NCBI GenBank assembly: GCA_004557385.1
Contig: SFEA01000001.1
Span: forward strand, 80,655-144,654
DNA: 64,000 bases
Origin: Bacteroidales bacterium
GTDB lineage: Bacteria; Bacteroidota; Bacteroidia; Bacteroidales; Muribaculaceae
Direction: 5' to 3'
The notes below the pieces were generated by a model, which was not told the origin of the DNA, ran no database searches, and saw only the letters and a program-made list of their open reading frames with translations. Shown piece after piece: positions 33,033 to 41,697 of the stretch (position 1 is the stretch's first letter; each line of letters opens with the position of its first letter). A program made the position numbers and the translations under genes.

Positions 33033-34181
33033 ATGAATTTCCCTGTTGACGTTTTTAACAAACACAAAACACCGTTTTACTTCTACGATATGCCGCTGCT
33101 GAAAGCCACTCTCGCCGAGCTGAAAGCGCAGATTGCCGATATGCCTTACCATGTGCATTATGCTGTAAAGGCAAATGCCAATGGAACATTGCTCGGTGCC
33201 ATACGCGATGCCGGATTGGGCGCCGACTGCGTGAGCGGTTGGGAGGTGAAGGCTGTTGTTGAAGCCGGATTTGCCAGCGACAAAATTGTGTTTGCCGGTG
33301 TTGGAAAAACCGACAGCGAAATTGAATATGCACTCGACCACGACATTGCATGCTTCAACATCGAGTCGGAGCCCGAATTGCGCGTGATTAACGACTTGGC
33401 CTTGGCGAAAGGCAAGGTAGCCAACGTGGCAATTAGAGTGAACCCGAACATCGATGCTCACACCCATCGCTACATTACCACCGGGTTGAGCGACAACAAG
33501 TTTGGCATTAATCTTGAACTGCTTGGCGATGTGGTTCGTCTGGCAAACAGTTTGCCGGCAATTCGCCTGAAAGGCTTGCACTACCACATTGGGTCGCAGC
33601 TCACCGACTTTGAGCCGTATAAGATGCTGTGCGAAGTGAACAACCGCCTTCAGGATGAGTTTGAGGCAGAAGGCGTGAGATTCGATACTATAAATGTTGG
33701 TGGAGGTCTGGGCATTGATTATGGCAATCCTGACGAAAATCCCATTGCCGATTTCAAGACATTCTTCGATGTGTTTAAGAACAACATGAAGTTGCGCGAT
33801 GGACAACAATTGCATTTCGAGCTTGGTCGCTCGCTTGTGGCTCAATGTGGCTCGTTGATTACGCGAGTGACATATGTGAAGAAGTCGGTTACAAAGCAGT
33901 TTGCCATAGTAGATGCCGGTATGTCGGACTTGATTCGTCCGGCATTGTATCAGGCTCACCATAAAATTCAAAACATTTCGAATACCGAAGGCGAGAGTGA
34001 GAAATACGACGTGGTTGGCCCGATATGCGAATCGAGCGACACCTTTGGCGAAGACGAACAACTGTCGGCGGTGAAACGCGGCGACTTGCTGGCAATACGT
34101 TCAGCAGGCGCGTATGGCGAGATTATGGCTTCGCACTATAATTTGCGACCGTTTGCACCGGCTGTGTTCGACGGCGAATGA
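33033..34181 (+). CDS. lysA: Diaminopimelate decarboxylase
   Basis: LysA converts meso-diaminopimelate to lysine with PLP. The 382-residue fold type III protein has the PLP Lys in HYAVKANANGTLL and the phosphate-binding glycine loop in VGGGLGID. EPGRSL-type substrate binding appears as FELGRSLVAQCG, and the active-site Cys in VGPICESSDTFG. A 61-base gap separates it from ftsE. No strong promoter pair was seen in that gap, so read-through is possible. Confidence 0.94.
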   Translation: MNFPVDVFNKHKTPFYFYDMPLLKATLAELKAQIADMPYHVHYAVKANANGTLLGAIRDAGLGADCVSGWEVKAVVEAGFASDKIVFAGVGKTDSEIEYALDHDIACFNIESEPELRVINDLALAKGKVANVAIRVNPNIDAHTHRYITTGLSDNKFGINLELLGDVVRLANSLPAIRLKGLHYHIGSQLTDFEPYKMLCEVNNRLQDEFEAEGVRFDTINVGGGLGIDYGNPDENPIADFKTFFDVFKNNMKLRDGQQLHFELGRSLVAQCGSLITRVTYVKKSVTKQFAIVDAGMSDLIRPALYQAHHKIQNISNTEGESEKYDVVGPICESSDTFGEDEQLSAVKRGDLLAIRSAGAYGEIMASHYNLRPFAPAVFDGE

Positions 34182-34236
34182 ACAGATAAATTGCTTTTTT
34201 TTGAGGTTGTTGTGATAACAATCGAAATTGATTTAT

Positions 34237-34244
34237 TATTTTTG
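34237..34244 (+). promoter_or_regulatory. -7 element of the amidase promoter
   Basis: TATTTTTG matches the class consensus and lies 18 bases before the ATG. The nearest upstream TTG (34210-34212) is 24 bases away, longer than ideal. Confidence 0.5.
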
Positions 34245-34262
34245 CGATACATTTAATTGTAT

Positions 34263-35447
34263 ATGAGGCGATTTGTAGAAAAGAATACTGTGTTAAGAAT
34301 GCTCGTTGCGGCTGCAGCTGCAATGACGGTTTTTGCAGTTTCTTGTAAACAATTCACCGTAGTAATTGATGCCGGCCACGGAGGCAAGGATTATGGCGCA
34401 TGTGGCAAGAAGGTCTACGAAAAGACTGTCAACCTGAACGTGGCGCTTAAGCTTGGCGAAATGATTGCCGATGAAATGAAAGACGTGAAGGTGGTGTATA
34501 CTCGCAGCGACGACCGTTTCCTTACGTTGCAGCGACGTGCCGACAAGGCAAACAAAGCCAGCGGCGATTTGTTCATTTCCATCCACACCAATTCGGTGGA
34601 CAAGTCGGCAAAAGGCAGGACATCGATAAACGGAGCATCGACATATACCCTTGGTATGCATAAAACCGAGGAGAACCTTGCTGTGGCAAAACGCGAGAAC
34701 TCGGTGATGAAACTCGAGGACGATTTCACGACCACCTATCAAGGGTTCGACCCAAACTCAACCGAATCGTATATTATATTCGAAATCAGTCAGAGCAGGC
34801 ACGTTGAGCAGAGCGTGGATTTTGCGATGCGCGTGCAGCGCGAATTCAGCAACACAGCAGGCCGAAAGAACAACGGAGTGCGTCAAGCCGGATTTTGGGT
34901 GCTTGCCAAAACATCGATGCCGGCTGTGCTTGTTGAACTTGATTTTATATGCAACCCGACGGTGGAAAGTTTCCTTGGCTCGAGTGAGGGACAGACGAAA
35001 TTGGCGAAATCAATTTTTAATGCTGTGAAGTCATACAAAAAGAGCTTTTACAGCGAAACCTCCGACGAGCCTGCACAGGACAAAGGACAATCGAAAAAGA
35101 AAAGCAAAAGTAAAAATAAGAAAAAGAGCAAAGAGGTTTTTGAAGAAGAGATTTACGATAATCCCGAATCAAACGTAGGCGATGCTGAGGTGCCGAGCCA
35201 ACAGATAGGTGGCGATGAAATAGAATATCGCGTGCAGTTGTTTACGTCGCCCAAAAAATTGAAATCTAACGACTCGCGAATAAAAAATATTGACGGGATT
35301 AACTATTATTACGAAAACGGACTCTACAAATACACTTGTGGCAGCGTTACAGATAAAAAAGAAGCATTATCTTTGCAAAAGAAAATGCGGAAGAGATATT
35401 CGCAAGCGTTTTTAGTGACGTTTAAGAACGGTAAAAGAATTAAGTAA
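34263..35447 (+). CDS. N-acetylmuramoyl-L-alanine amidase with C-terminal SPOR-like domain
   Basis: This 394-residue exported amidase (Amidase_3, AmiC-like) cuts the peptide from muramic acid in peptidoglycan. A signal peptide with a Cys (FAVSC) suggests export and perhaps lipidation. The zinc ligands and catalytic Glu are seen in VVIDAGHGGKDYGA, YEKTVNLNVA, FISIHTNSV and VLVELDFICN. A Lys/Ser-rich linker (about 270-300) leads to a C-terminal SPOR-like segment (YRVQLFTSPKKL to the end), which would target septal glycan. It sits next to an MlaD-like envelope gene. ATG 34263 is used, six bases after an in-frame TTG. Confidence 0.88.
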   Translation: MRRFVEKNTVLRMLVAAAAAMTVFAVSCKQFTVVIDAGHGGKDYGACGKKVYEKTVNLNVALKLGEMIADEMKDVKVVYTRSDDRFLTLQRRADKANKASGDLFISIHTNSVDKSAKGRTSINGASTYTLGMHKTEENLAVAKRENSVMKLEDDFTTTYQGFDPNSTESYIIFEISQSRHVEQSVDFAMRVQREFSNTAGRKNNGVRQAGFWVLAKTSMPAVLVELDFICNPTVESFLGSSEGQTKLAKSIFNAVKSYKKSFYSETSDEPAQDKGQSKKKSKSKNKKKSKEVFEEEIYDNPESNVGDAEVPSQQIGGDEIEYRVQLFTSPKKLKSNDSRIKNIDGINYYYENGLYKYTCGSVTDKKEALSLQKKMRKRYSQAFLVTFKNGKRIK

Positions 35448-35470
35448 AACTACAGAACATTATTATTTAT

Positions 35471-36367
35471 ATGAAACGGTATTTTTCAAAGGAGGCTTTG
35501 ATAGCAATAACTGTTATTATCAGTTTGTGTATCCTATATTTTGGTATTGAGTATCTTAAGGGTATCAATCTGTTTAAGCCTGCCAACTTCTATTATGCAA
35601 AGTTTGAAAAGGTTGACGGACTTGCAGTTTCGGCTCCTGTTACCATAAATGGTTTTCAGGTTGGACAAGTGAGAGAAATCAACTACGATTATGAGAAAAA
35701 CGACATCTCGGTGCTTTTGAGCTTGAACAAGGACCTTCGCATACCTAAGGAGTCGAACGTGAAGCTTTCGGTGGATATGTTGGGCACAGCTCAACTGGTG
35801 CTTACGCTTTCAGATGCAACGGAATATTACAATGTGGGCGACGAAATACCCACTGGCGTGGTTGCTGGTTTGATGGATGCTATTGGCGGTGCATTGCCTC
35901 AGGTGAATAATTTGCTGCCAAAAATCGATTCGATACTCACCAGCATCAACACCATTTTGGCAAATCCTGCGTTGAACAATTCGGTTTCTCGCCTCGATGG
36001 CATCACTGCCGACCTGCAATCGAGCTCAAACGATTTGAAGCGACTGATGCATAATCAGGTTCCCGGCATCATGAATAACGTGAACGGAATTACTGCGAAC
36101 CTCAATTCAACCACAGCTAACATCAACGATTTGTCAGCCGATTTGCGCAACATGCCTCTGAAGGAAACCGTTGATAATGCTAATGCAACCATGGCAAACC
36201 TGAAGTTGTTGTCGGATAATTTGAATAACAAAAACTCGTCGCTCGGCTTGCTGATGAACGACCCTACATTGTATCGTCATCTCGACAATGCAATCGCGAG
36301 CCTCGACACATTGCTCACCGATTTGCAGCGCAATCCTAAACGCTATGTCACATTCAAGGTGTTTTGA
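35471..36367 (+). CDS. MlaD/MCE-family lipid transport protein
   Basis: The 298-residue protein has one N-terminal membrane helix (about 9-28) and an MCE domain (about 38-115; VDGLAVSAPVTINGFQVGQV). It is the periplasmic, inner-membrane-anchored ring component of Mla-type systems that move phospholipids between the membranes. A long helical tail with repeated Asn/Thr-rich heptads (about 140-285) may form a tube or coiled coil. The ATPase and permease partners are not in this window. It ends at a strong terminator. Confidence 0.88.
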   Translation: MKRYFSKEALIAITVIISLCILYFGIEYLKGINLFKPANFYYAKFEKVDGLAVSAPVTINGFQVGQVREINYDYEKNDISVLLSLNKDLRIPKESNVKLSVDMLGTAQLVLTLSDATEYYNVGDEIPTGVVAGLMDAIGGALPQVNNLLPKIDSILTSINTILANPALNNSVSRLDGITADLQSSSNDLKRLMHNQVPGIMNNVNGITANLNSTTANINDLSADLRNMPLKETVDNANATMANLKLLSDNLNNKNSSLGLLMNDPTLYRHLDNAIASLDTLLTDLQRNPKRYVTFKVF

Positions 36368-36415
36368 TTCGATGTGATGAAATGACATTCTGTAAACAAA
36401 ATTGAAAAACGATAA

Positions 36416-36465
36416 CGGGGTGTTATTTGAACTTATTTCAAATAACACCCCGATTTATTTTTTCT
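36416..36465 (+). terminator. Terminator after the MCE gene
   Basis: A perfect 16-bp stem (36416-36431 with 36437-36452, 5-base loop) is followed by ATTTATTTTTT, 48 bases after the stop. Confidence 0.85.
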
Positions 36466-36749
36466 GAAAATAGTGTTTTTAGGTATGCTTAGAGAGGGGT
36501 TAGACCTAATGAATATTTTAGAGCTACACTTTAACATATCTGCGTTAATATATTGATTTTTAGCAAAATAATCCGATTTACAATATTATTTGAGCGCTTT
36601 GTTTAAGTGTGTGCGCCTAAATTGCTGAATATCAGTAATATTATAATTAAAATATAAAAAGCAAATTTATTTTGCATTTTTTTTTGTAAAATATTTTGGC
36701 AAATTTTGTAGTCCCAAATTAAGATTAAGGAGTAGTACAAACAGAAAAA
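36466..36749. other. AT-rich region upstream of dnaA
   Basis: This very AT-rich stretch contains the dnaA promoter and leader. I see several A/T tracts but no convincing DnaA boxes (TTATNCACA or close) and no clean TAnnTTTG with a spaced TTG. I therefore cannot support an origin call here. Confidence 0.4.
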
Positions 36750-38123
36750 ATGGACAAACAACAAGGCATATCATTATGGAATCGTTGTCTTGAAGTGATA
36801 AAAGACAATCTGCCGACCGAGCAATTTGAAGCTTGGTTCAAGCCGATTGTGGCATTCGACTTCAAGGACGATAGCTTGTATCTTGAAGTGCCTTCGTTGT
36901 ATTTCGTTGAACAAATCGAAGAGAAGTTCAGCGATTTGCTCCAGAAAACATTGAAGCGAGTTTTTCAGGGTAACGTAAACGTATATTATCGTTACGACTT
37001 GTCGGGCGGCGAAAAAACGAAAGATGACAGTTCGTCGATTATGCTCAAGAAGCCGAATAACGCGCCTAAAAATCCGTTTGTTCAGGATAGTGTTCCCGAC
37101 ATCGACCCACAGCTTAATCCCTATAATACATTTGAGAATTATTGCGGAAGCATGAGCAACAAGTTGGCGGTGAGCATAGGCATGGCAATAGCCACCAATC
37201 CGCAATGCAAGACGTTCAACCCTATGTTCTTGTTTGGAGCCACCGGAGTGGGCAAGACCCACTTGGTGCAGGCAATTGGGCTGAAGGCAAAGGAAGTCAA
37301 CCCGTCGCTGCGTGTGCTTTACGTCACCGCGCGCGTGTTTGAGAGCCAGTATACAACAGCTGTGCGCAACAACAAGACCAACGACTTCATCAACTTCTAT
37401 CAGAGCATCGATTTGCTCATACTCGACGACATACAGGAGTTTGCCGGAAAAATTGGAACGCAAAACACATTCTATTATATATTCAATCATCTGCAACAGC
37501 ATGGCAAGCAGATAATTATGTCAAGCGACTGCCGTCCTGCCGATATGGATGGATTTGTGCCGCGTTTGGTGTCGCGCTTCAAATGGGGCGTTACGGTTGA
37601 GATATCGAAGCCCGATTATACACTTCGCCGCGACGTGCTGAACATGCGTGCCTCGCAGGATGGATTGCTTATTCCGTGTGATGTGCTTGATTACATTGCC
37701 ACTAATGTCACCGACAGCGTGCGCGAGCTTGAAGGCATCATGACTTCGCTACTTGCATATTCAACAGTGTTGAATTCAGATATCACTATCGATTTGGCAA
37801 GCAGTGTGATATCGAATGCCATAAAGACGTCGAAGAAGCAAATCACATTTGAGATGATAGTTGAAACGGTATGCTCGTTCTACGATGTGAATATCGATGC
37901 CGTTTATGGCAAAACCCGTAAGCGCGAGATATCGGATGCCCGCCAGTTGGTGATGTATCTTGCCAAGGAGCTGACGCAGTTGTCGTCGACAAACATCGGT
38001 GTTCGTCTGTCGCGTGACCATGCCACGGTGCTGCACTCGTGCCGCACTGTTAAGGAACGGCTCACTGTAGACAAGAAGCTGCTTGAGGATGTTGAAAAGA
38101 TTCAGAATGAATTGAAGAAATAA
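36750..38123 (+). CDS. dnaA: Chromosomal replication initiator DnaA
   Basis: DnaA opens the origin of replication. The 457-residue protein has domain I (about 1-85; SLWNRCLEVIKDNLPTEQF), a short linker, the AAA+ domain with Walker A GATGVGKT (163-170) and Walker B LLILDDIQE (Asp226-Asp227). The C-terminal DNA-binding domain carries the signature LSRDHATVLHSCRTV. It stands alone, without dnaN or recF beside it, as is usual in Bacteroidetes. A terminator follows. Confidence 0.96.
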   Translation: MDKQQGISLWNRCLEVIKDNLPTEQFEAWFKPIVAFDFKDDSLYLEVPSLYFVEQIEEKFSDLLQKTLKRVFQGNVNVYYRYDLSGGEKTKDDSSSIMLKKPNNAPKNPFVQDSVPDIDPQLNPYNTFENYCGSMSNKLAVSIGMAIATNPQCKTFNPMFLFGATGVGKTHLVQAIGLKAKEVNPSLRVLYVTARVFESQYTTAVRNNKTNDFINFYQSIDLLILDDIQEFAGKIGTQNTFYYIFNHLQQHGKQIIMSSDCRPADMDGFVPRLVSRFKWGVTVEISKPDYTLRRDVLNMRASQDGLLIPCDVLDYIATNVTDSVRELEGIMTSLLAYSTVLNSDITIDLASSVISNAIKTSKKQITFEMIVETVCSFYDVNIDAVYGKTRKREISDARQLVMYLAKELTQLSSTNIGVRLSRDHATVLHSCRTVKERLTVDKKLLEDVEKIQNELKK

Positions 38124-38153
38124 GGGTAAATCAGAGTTTTTTGAAAAACGTAG

Positions 38154-38196
38154 ACGGCTGGATTTGCGATAGGTTATCGTTTCTCCAGCCGTTTTC
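38154..38196 (+). terminator. dnaA terminator
   Basis: A 9-bp outer stem (ACGGCTGGA with TCCAGCCGT) encloses a smaller inner hairpin (GATA/TATC) and is followed by TTTT. Confidence 0.65.
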
Positions 38197-38244
38197 GTGA
38201 TGTCCTCAAAAATTTTCTGCGCCGAAGTGGCGATTAGAGTTTCA

Positions 38245-38892
38245 CTAATCGAACAGTTGCGGGATGACGTCGAGAGAAAAGTCTTTAAATCCCGGTATGA
38301 TGACGTTGGTGAGTGTACTGATTTGTTCAATAGAGCACGTTGTGCTAAGTGCAATGACTTTTGCGCCCGAAGCTAAACCGGCGGTGATTCCTTGCATCGA
38401 GTCCTCGAAAATCAGGCAGTCCTTGATGTCAACCCCAATTTTTTGTGCGCCTTTGAGGAAACATTCGGGATGAGGCTTGCTGTTGGTTACCTGGTCGCCG
38501 GTGATGATGTTAGAGAAGTTTTCGCGGAAATATGGTTGGTGGGCAAATAACTGCTCCATCTTTTTGTCGTCGCTGCTGGTGACAATGCAGGTGGGGATGT
38601 TGTGTTGCTTGAGTTGGCTGATGAACTCCTTCACGCCCGGGCATATTTCGTAGGTCATTGCCGCCTGGAAGGTGTTTAGCTTTGCCACAATTTCGTCTTG
38701 CACCGATTTGTCGGGGAAATAGGTGTTGAGGATTGCCGCCAGATTGCTGCCCTTGATTCGATCGGCAAAATCTGGTATGCCTGTGTTGTACTCAATTCCC
38801 ATTTTTCCCCAGAAGATTGAGTATTGGCTTTCAGTGTCGACAAGAACGCCGTCGAGGTCGAAAAGCACGCCTTTAGGAAAATTATTTTTCAT
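38245..38892 (-). CDS. HAD-superfamily phosphatase/phosphomutase (beta-phosphoglucomutase-like)
   Basis: The 215-residue protein has the four HAD motifs: VLFDLDGVLVDTE with the nucleophile Asp, VTSSDDKK with Ser/Thr, the Lys in TNSKPHPECF, and LIFEDSMQGITAG with the terminal acids. The cap domain is of the small helical type, as in beta-phosphoglucomutase and related sugar phosphatases. The substrate cannot be told. ATG 38890-38892 is used. A TACCTTTG -7 box lies about 31 bases upstream on the minus strand. It converges with dnaA. Confidence 0.85.
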   Translation of the reverse strand: MKNNFPKGVLFDLDGVLVDTESQYSIFWGKMGIEYNTGIPDFADRIKGSNLAAILNTYFPDKSVQDEIVAKLNTFQAAMTYEICPGVKEFISQLKQHNIPTCIVTSSDDKKMEQLFAHQPYFRENFSNIITGDQVTNSKPHPECFLKGAQKIGVDIKDCLIFEDSMQGITAGLASGAKVIALSTTCSIEQISTLTNVIIPGFKDFSLDVIPQLFD

Positions 38893-39046
38893 AATGTTGT
38901 GTGAAATTAATAATTCGTGATGCAAAGGTAGTCAAAATAATTCAATTATTCCTCTTGCGCGCAGGGCCTGGGAGACGTTGATGTTGCCAGTGAAGGATAA
39001 TTTGACGAATAATTGGCATGTGTGGTGAAAAAAACTTAGCGAAGAT

Positions 39047-39077
39047 TTGCAAGAATGGAGGGAAATGTATACCTTTG
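39047..39077 (+). promoter_or_regulatory. tRNA-Glu promoter
   Basis: TTTG ending at 39049 is followed after 20 bases by TACCTTTG (39070-39077). The tRNA begins 13 bases downstream. Confidence 0.7.
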
Positions 39078-39089
39078 CAATACGGAAAC

Positions 39090-39162
39090 GGTGATTTAGT
39101 GTAGTGGCCTAGCACGCCACCCTCTCACGGTGGAGACCCGGGTTCGATTCCCGGATTCACTA
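39090..39162 (+). tRNA. tRNA-Glu (anticodon CTC)
   Basis: The 73-base cloverleaf has anticodon stem CCACC/GGTGG with loop CTCTCAC, giving CTC. The T-arm is CCGGG/CCCGG with TTCGATT. The acceptor stem (GGTGATT with ATTCACT) includes a terminal G-U pair and a T-T mismatch at its sixth pair. No CCA is encoded. Confidence 0.88.
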
Positions 39163-39174
39163 CAATTAGCCGAT

Positions 39175-39214
39175 AGGACAGCTGCTTGATTATTGAGCGG
39201 CTGTCCTTTGTTTT
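39175..39214 (+). terminator. tRNA-Glu terminator
   Basis: An 8-bp stem (AGGACAGC with GCTGTCCT), extended by an inner GCT/AGC match, is followed by TTGTTTT. Confidence 0.75.
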
Positions 39215-39395
39215 ATGGCGGAACAAAGTGAATATTTCAATTATTTTCAAAATAAAATGTAATTTATTTTTTTATTTGAAAAAGTATTGATAGTTTTGAA
39301 CTAATAATGGTGTTGAGTTGTATTTTATAATACACAACGCTGTGTGATGAAAACGAAAAATTTATAATGTATCACTTAAAAATTATAAAGAAGTT

Positions 39396-39605
39396 ATGAA
39401 ACCATTACATGTGATTCTTGCTGTTATCAGCGGTGCTGTGGCAGGTGCTGCCATTGGTTTGCTTTTTGCTCCCGAAAAAGGCTCGGACACTCGTTGCAAG
39501 ATTGCTCAGCTGCTGAAGGATAAAGGCATTAAACTGAGAGGTGACAAGCTCAACGAACTCGTTGACGAAATCACTGAGCAGGTTGAAAGCGATGCAAAGG
39601 CATGA
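39396..39605 (+). CDS. YtxH-domain small membrane protein (first copy)
   Basis: The 69-residue protein has one N-terminal glycine/alanine-rich membrane helix (about 4-25) followed by the YtxH motif LLFAPEKGSDTR and an amphipathic helix. YtxH proteins are small stress-associated membrane proteins of unclear role. A second copy follows 64 bases downstream with the same FAPEKGSD motif, then a holin-X-type protein. The cluster is probably one transcript. Confidence 0.8.
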   Translation: MKPLHVILAVISGAVAGAAIGLLFAPEKGSDTRCKIAQLLKDKGIKLRGDKLNELVDEITEQVESDAKA

Positions 39606-39669
39606 GCATTGACGCGTCGCCTTTGGTAAAGAAAGACAATAACAACAACAAACTAACTGAAAGACAGCT

Positions 39670-39867
39670 ATGAAAGGAATAGGATTAGTTTCGGCATTTC
39701 TTGGCGGCGCCATTGTTGGCTGTGCCACAGCAATGCTGTTTGCACCAGAGAAGGGCTCGGATTTGCGCTCAAAAATCAAGGATATACTTACCCGCAAGGG
39801 CATTGATTTCACCGACGATGAGGTGGAAGCCTTGATTTCGCAGATTACTGCTCAGATTGAGGAGTGA
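39670..39867 (+). CDS. YtxH-domain small membrane protein (second copy)
   Basis: This 65-residue paralogue of the preceding gene has the membrane helix GLVSAFLGGAIVGCATAML and the motif FAPEKGSDLR. The C-terminal half is strongly acidic (FTDDEVEALISQITAQIEE), unlike the first copy in detail but alike in pattern. A tandem duplication is the likely origin. The function is unknown. Confidence 0.78.
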   Translation: MKGIGLVSAFLGGAIVGCATAMLFAPEKGSDLRSKIKDILTRKGIDFTDDEVEALISQITAQIEE

Positions 39868-40014
39868 TTGGTTGAGTGGCGATATATTTCAACGAGACTA
39901 CCCCCGGAAGGGTGCAGACTGAAATTGATTGAGAATTATAATTCTTGACGCTGACAGGCTAAAGCAAGTGTGGCGTCAAGAATGTTGTGCAAATAACAAT
40001 AAAGCGATAGAAAT

Positions 40015-40359
40015 ATGGATTTGGGCAGCTATAAAGAATTGTTTGCTGAGATAAAGAAATATGTGACCCTGCAGGTTGATTACACAAAATACACCGTGAC
40101 CGAGAAGATGGTGGTTTTGTTGTCGGCAACGGCAACGGCATTGATTCTCGGAGCGTTGGGTTTTGGCGTTTTGTTCTATTTGTCGATAGCTCTCGCCGAT
40201 TATCTTGCCGAGGTGTTGAATTGCCAATGGGGCGCCCATGCTATTGTTGCCGGCATATATGCATTGCTGCTTGTGTTTGTGGTGATTATGCGCAAACCGA
40301 TGATTGTTGACCCGATTGCAAGATTTTTATCGAAACTTTTTTTAAAGCCTAACGAATAA
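40015..40359 (+). CDS. Holin-X-like (Phage_holin_3_6) membrane protein
   Basis: The 114-residue protein has two hydrophobic hairpin helices (about 38-65 and 72-92) between charged ends. It matches the actinobacterial holin-X family (despite the name, generally chromosomal and not phage). Together with the two YtxH copies upstream and the 98-residue gene downstream it forms a small envelope cluster that I recall from other Bacteroidetes. A role in membrane homeostasis is inference. Confidence 0.75.
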   Translation: MDLGSYKELFAEIKKYVTLQVDYTKYTVTEKMVVLLSATATALILGALGFGVLFYLSIALADYLAEVLNCQWGAHAIVAGIYALLLVFVVIMRKPMIVDPIARFLSKLFLKPNE

Positions 40360-40365
40360 CGAGTT

Positions 40366-40662
40366 ATGAATTCTGAAAACGATGTTAATGCAGCACGGCC
40401 TGCACAGAACGAGCAGCCGTGGGCAGGGTATGGCGTTGATGAGTTGCGTTATCGCCGCGCGTTGGCGCTTGTGCGACTCGAGGCGCAGAAAGCCACCATT
40501 GTAGAGCGTTTTAAGCCAAAGAAGAAGCCTCAAACTGAGCGTACGTTTGGCATGATGTCGGGGTTGTTTCAAAGCATACAAAGCAAACTGACGTTTGTTG
40601 ACTATGTTTTGCTGGGCTATAATTTGTCGAAGTTGTTGCTTAGGCTAAAAAAGAGGAAATGA
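40366..40662 (+). CDS. Conserved hypothetical protein of the YtxH/holin-X cluster
   Basis: I do not recognise a domain in this 98-residue protein. It is soluble-looking and basic, with an N-terminal disordered part (about 1-22), an Arg-rich helix (DELRYRRALALVRLEAQK) and a weakly hydrophobic C-terminal helix ending in LRLKKRK. It starts 6 bases after the holin-X gene and ends 4 bases before prmA, so it is clearly in the same operon. Membrane-peripheral binding to its neighbours is plausible. Confidence 0.72.
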   Translation: MNSENDVNAARPAQNEQPWAGYGVDELRYRRALALVRLEAQKATIVERFKPKKKPQTERTFGMMSGLFQSIQSKLTFVDYVLLGYNLSKLLLRLKKRK

Positions 40663-40666
40663 GACG

Positions 40667-41521
40667 ATGAGCAGCGATTATGTAGAAGTCGATTTTGAGT
40701 TTCGTCCACTTGATGCCGACGAGATGGACATTTTGTGCGCCTTGCTTGCCGAGTTCGATTACGATTCGTTTGAAACCACCGACAAGGGTGTGAAGGCTTA
40801 TGTCAATGCCGACAGTTTTGATGAGAACAACATCGGCGTTGCCGTGTCGCTTTACAATTTCCGCTCAAAGATAAAGTGGGCCGTGAAGGAGGTGAAAGCC
40901 GAAGACTGGAACGCCGAGTGGGAGCAGAACGGTTTCTCGCCAATAGTGATAGGCGAGGAGTGTGTTGTGCATGCCACCTATCATACCGATTATCCCAAAT
41001 GCAATGTTGATATTGTAATCAATCCCAGAATGTCGTTTGGCTCGGGGCATCACGAAACCACGTCGATGATGATTGAGCGATTGCTGAACATTGAACTGCA
41101 AGGCAAGCGCGTTGTGGATATGGGTGCCGGCACAGGCATTCTTTCGATAGTGGCTGCTAAGCGTGGGGCTTCGTCGGTAACCGGAATAGAAATAGATGAA
41201 ACAGCCTATAATAACGCGGTTGAAAATTGCAGATTGAATGGTGTGGATGTGACAATGATTCACGGCGATGCTTCGGCATTGGCAGGTGTGAGCGGATGTG
41301 ATTTGTTTTTGGCAAACATCAACCGAAACATTATCTTGAATGATATTGAAAAATACAGTTCGTGCATGGCTGACGGCGCTACGTTGCTGATTTCGGGGTT
41401 TTATGAAAGCGATTTGCCAATCATCGACGAGAAGCTGCATGCCTTAGGTTTTGCATTTAGGAATAAAAACGTGAAAAATGATTGGACAATGGCTGAATTT
41501 GCGTTGAGTTGGCACGTTTAA
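40667..41521 (+). CDS. prmA: Ribosomal protein L11 methyltransferase
   Basis: PrmA trimethylates ribosomal protein L11. The 284-residue protein has the N-terminal substrate-recognition part (about 1-95) and a Rossmann methyltransferase domain with FGSGHHETTSMMIE, the SAM loop VVDMGAGTGILSI and the catalytic LFLANINRNIIL (NxN motif). It lies 4 bases after the 98-residue gene, so it is co-transcribed with the envelope cluster. There is no obvious functional link between the two. Confidence 0.93.
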   Translation: MSSDYVEVDFEFRPLDADEMDILCALLAEFDYDSFETTDKGVKAYVNADSFDENNIGVAVSLYNFRSKIKWAVKEVKAEDWNAEWEQNGFSPIVIGEECVVHATYHTDYPKCNVDIVINPRMSFGSGHHETTSMMIERLLNIELQGKRVVDMGAGTGILSIVAAKRGASSVTGIEIDETAYNNAVENCRLNGVDVTMIHGDASALAGVSGCDLFLANINRNIILNDIEKYSSCMADGATLLISGFYESDLPIIDEKLHALGFAFRNKNVKNDWTMAEFALSWHV

Positions 41522-41575
41522 CGTGTGTCTTTGCAGAATATTGTAAGCTAAAAGTGTTAAATTAACCGAAATGCC

Positions 41576-41605
41576 TTTGATTAAAAGAATTAATTCTTAA
41601 ATTTG
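41576..41605 (+). promoter_or_regulatory. Promoter of the ECF sigma gene
   Basis: TTTG (41576-41579) and TAAATTTG (41598-41605) are 18 bases apart. The leader before the start codon is about 85 bases. Confidence 0.6.
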
Positions 41606-41697
41606 CAGCATAAACATTCTAATTGTATCACTTATATTATTAAAAAACATCGATTGCCTATTGAAAAGATTTACTTATTAAACAAAACATTGTTATA

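Noticed and set aside
36466..36749. Possible chromosome origin upstream of dnaA
   Set aside because: No convincing DnaA boxes are visible, and in Bacteroidetes the origin is often not beside dnaA.
40015..40359. Prophage, suggested by the holin-type protein
   Set aside because: Holin-X proteins are mostly chromosomal membrane proteins, and no other phage genes surround it.
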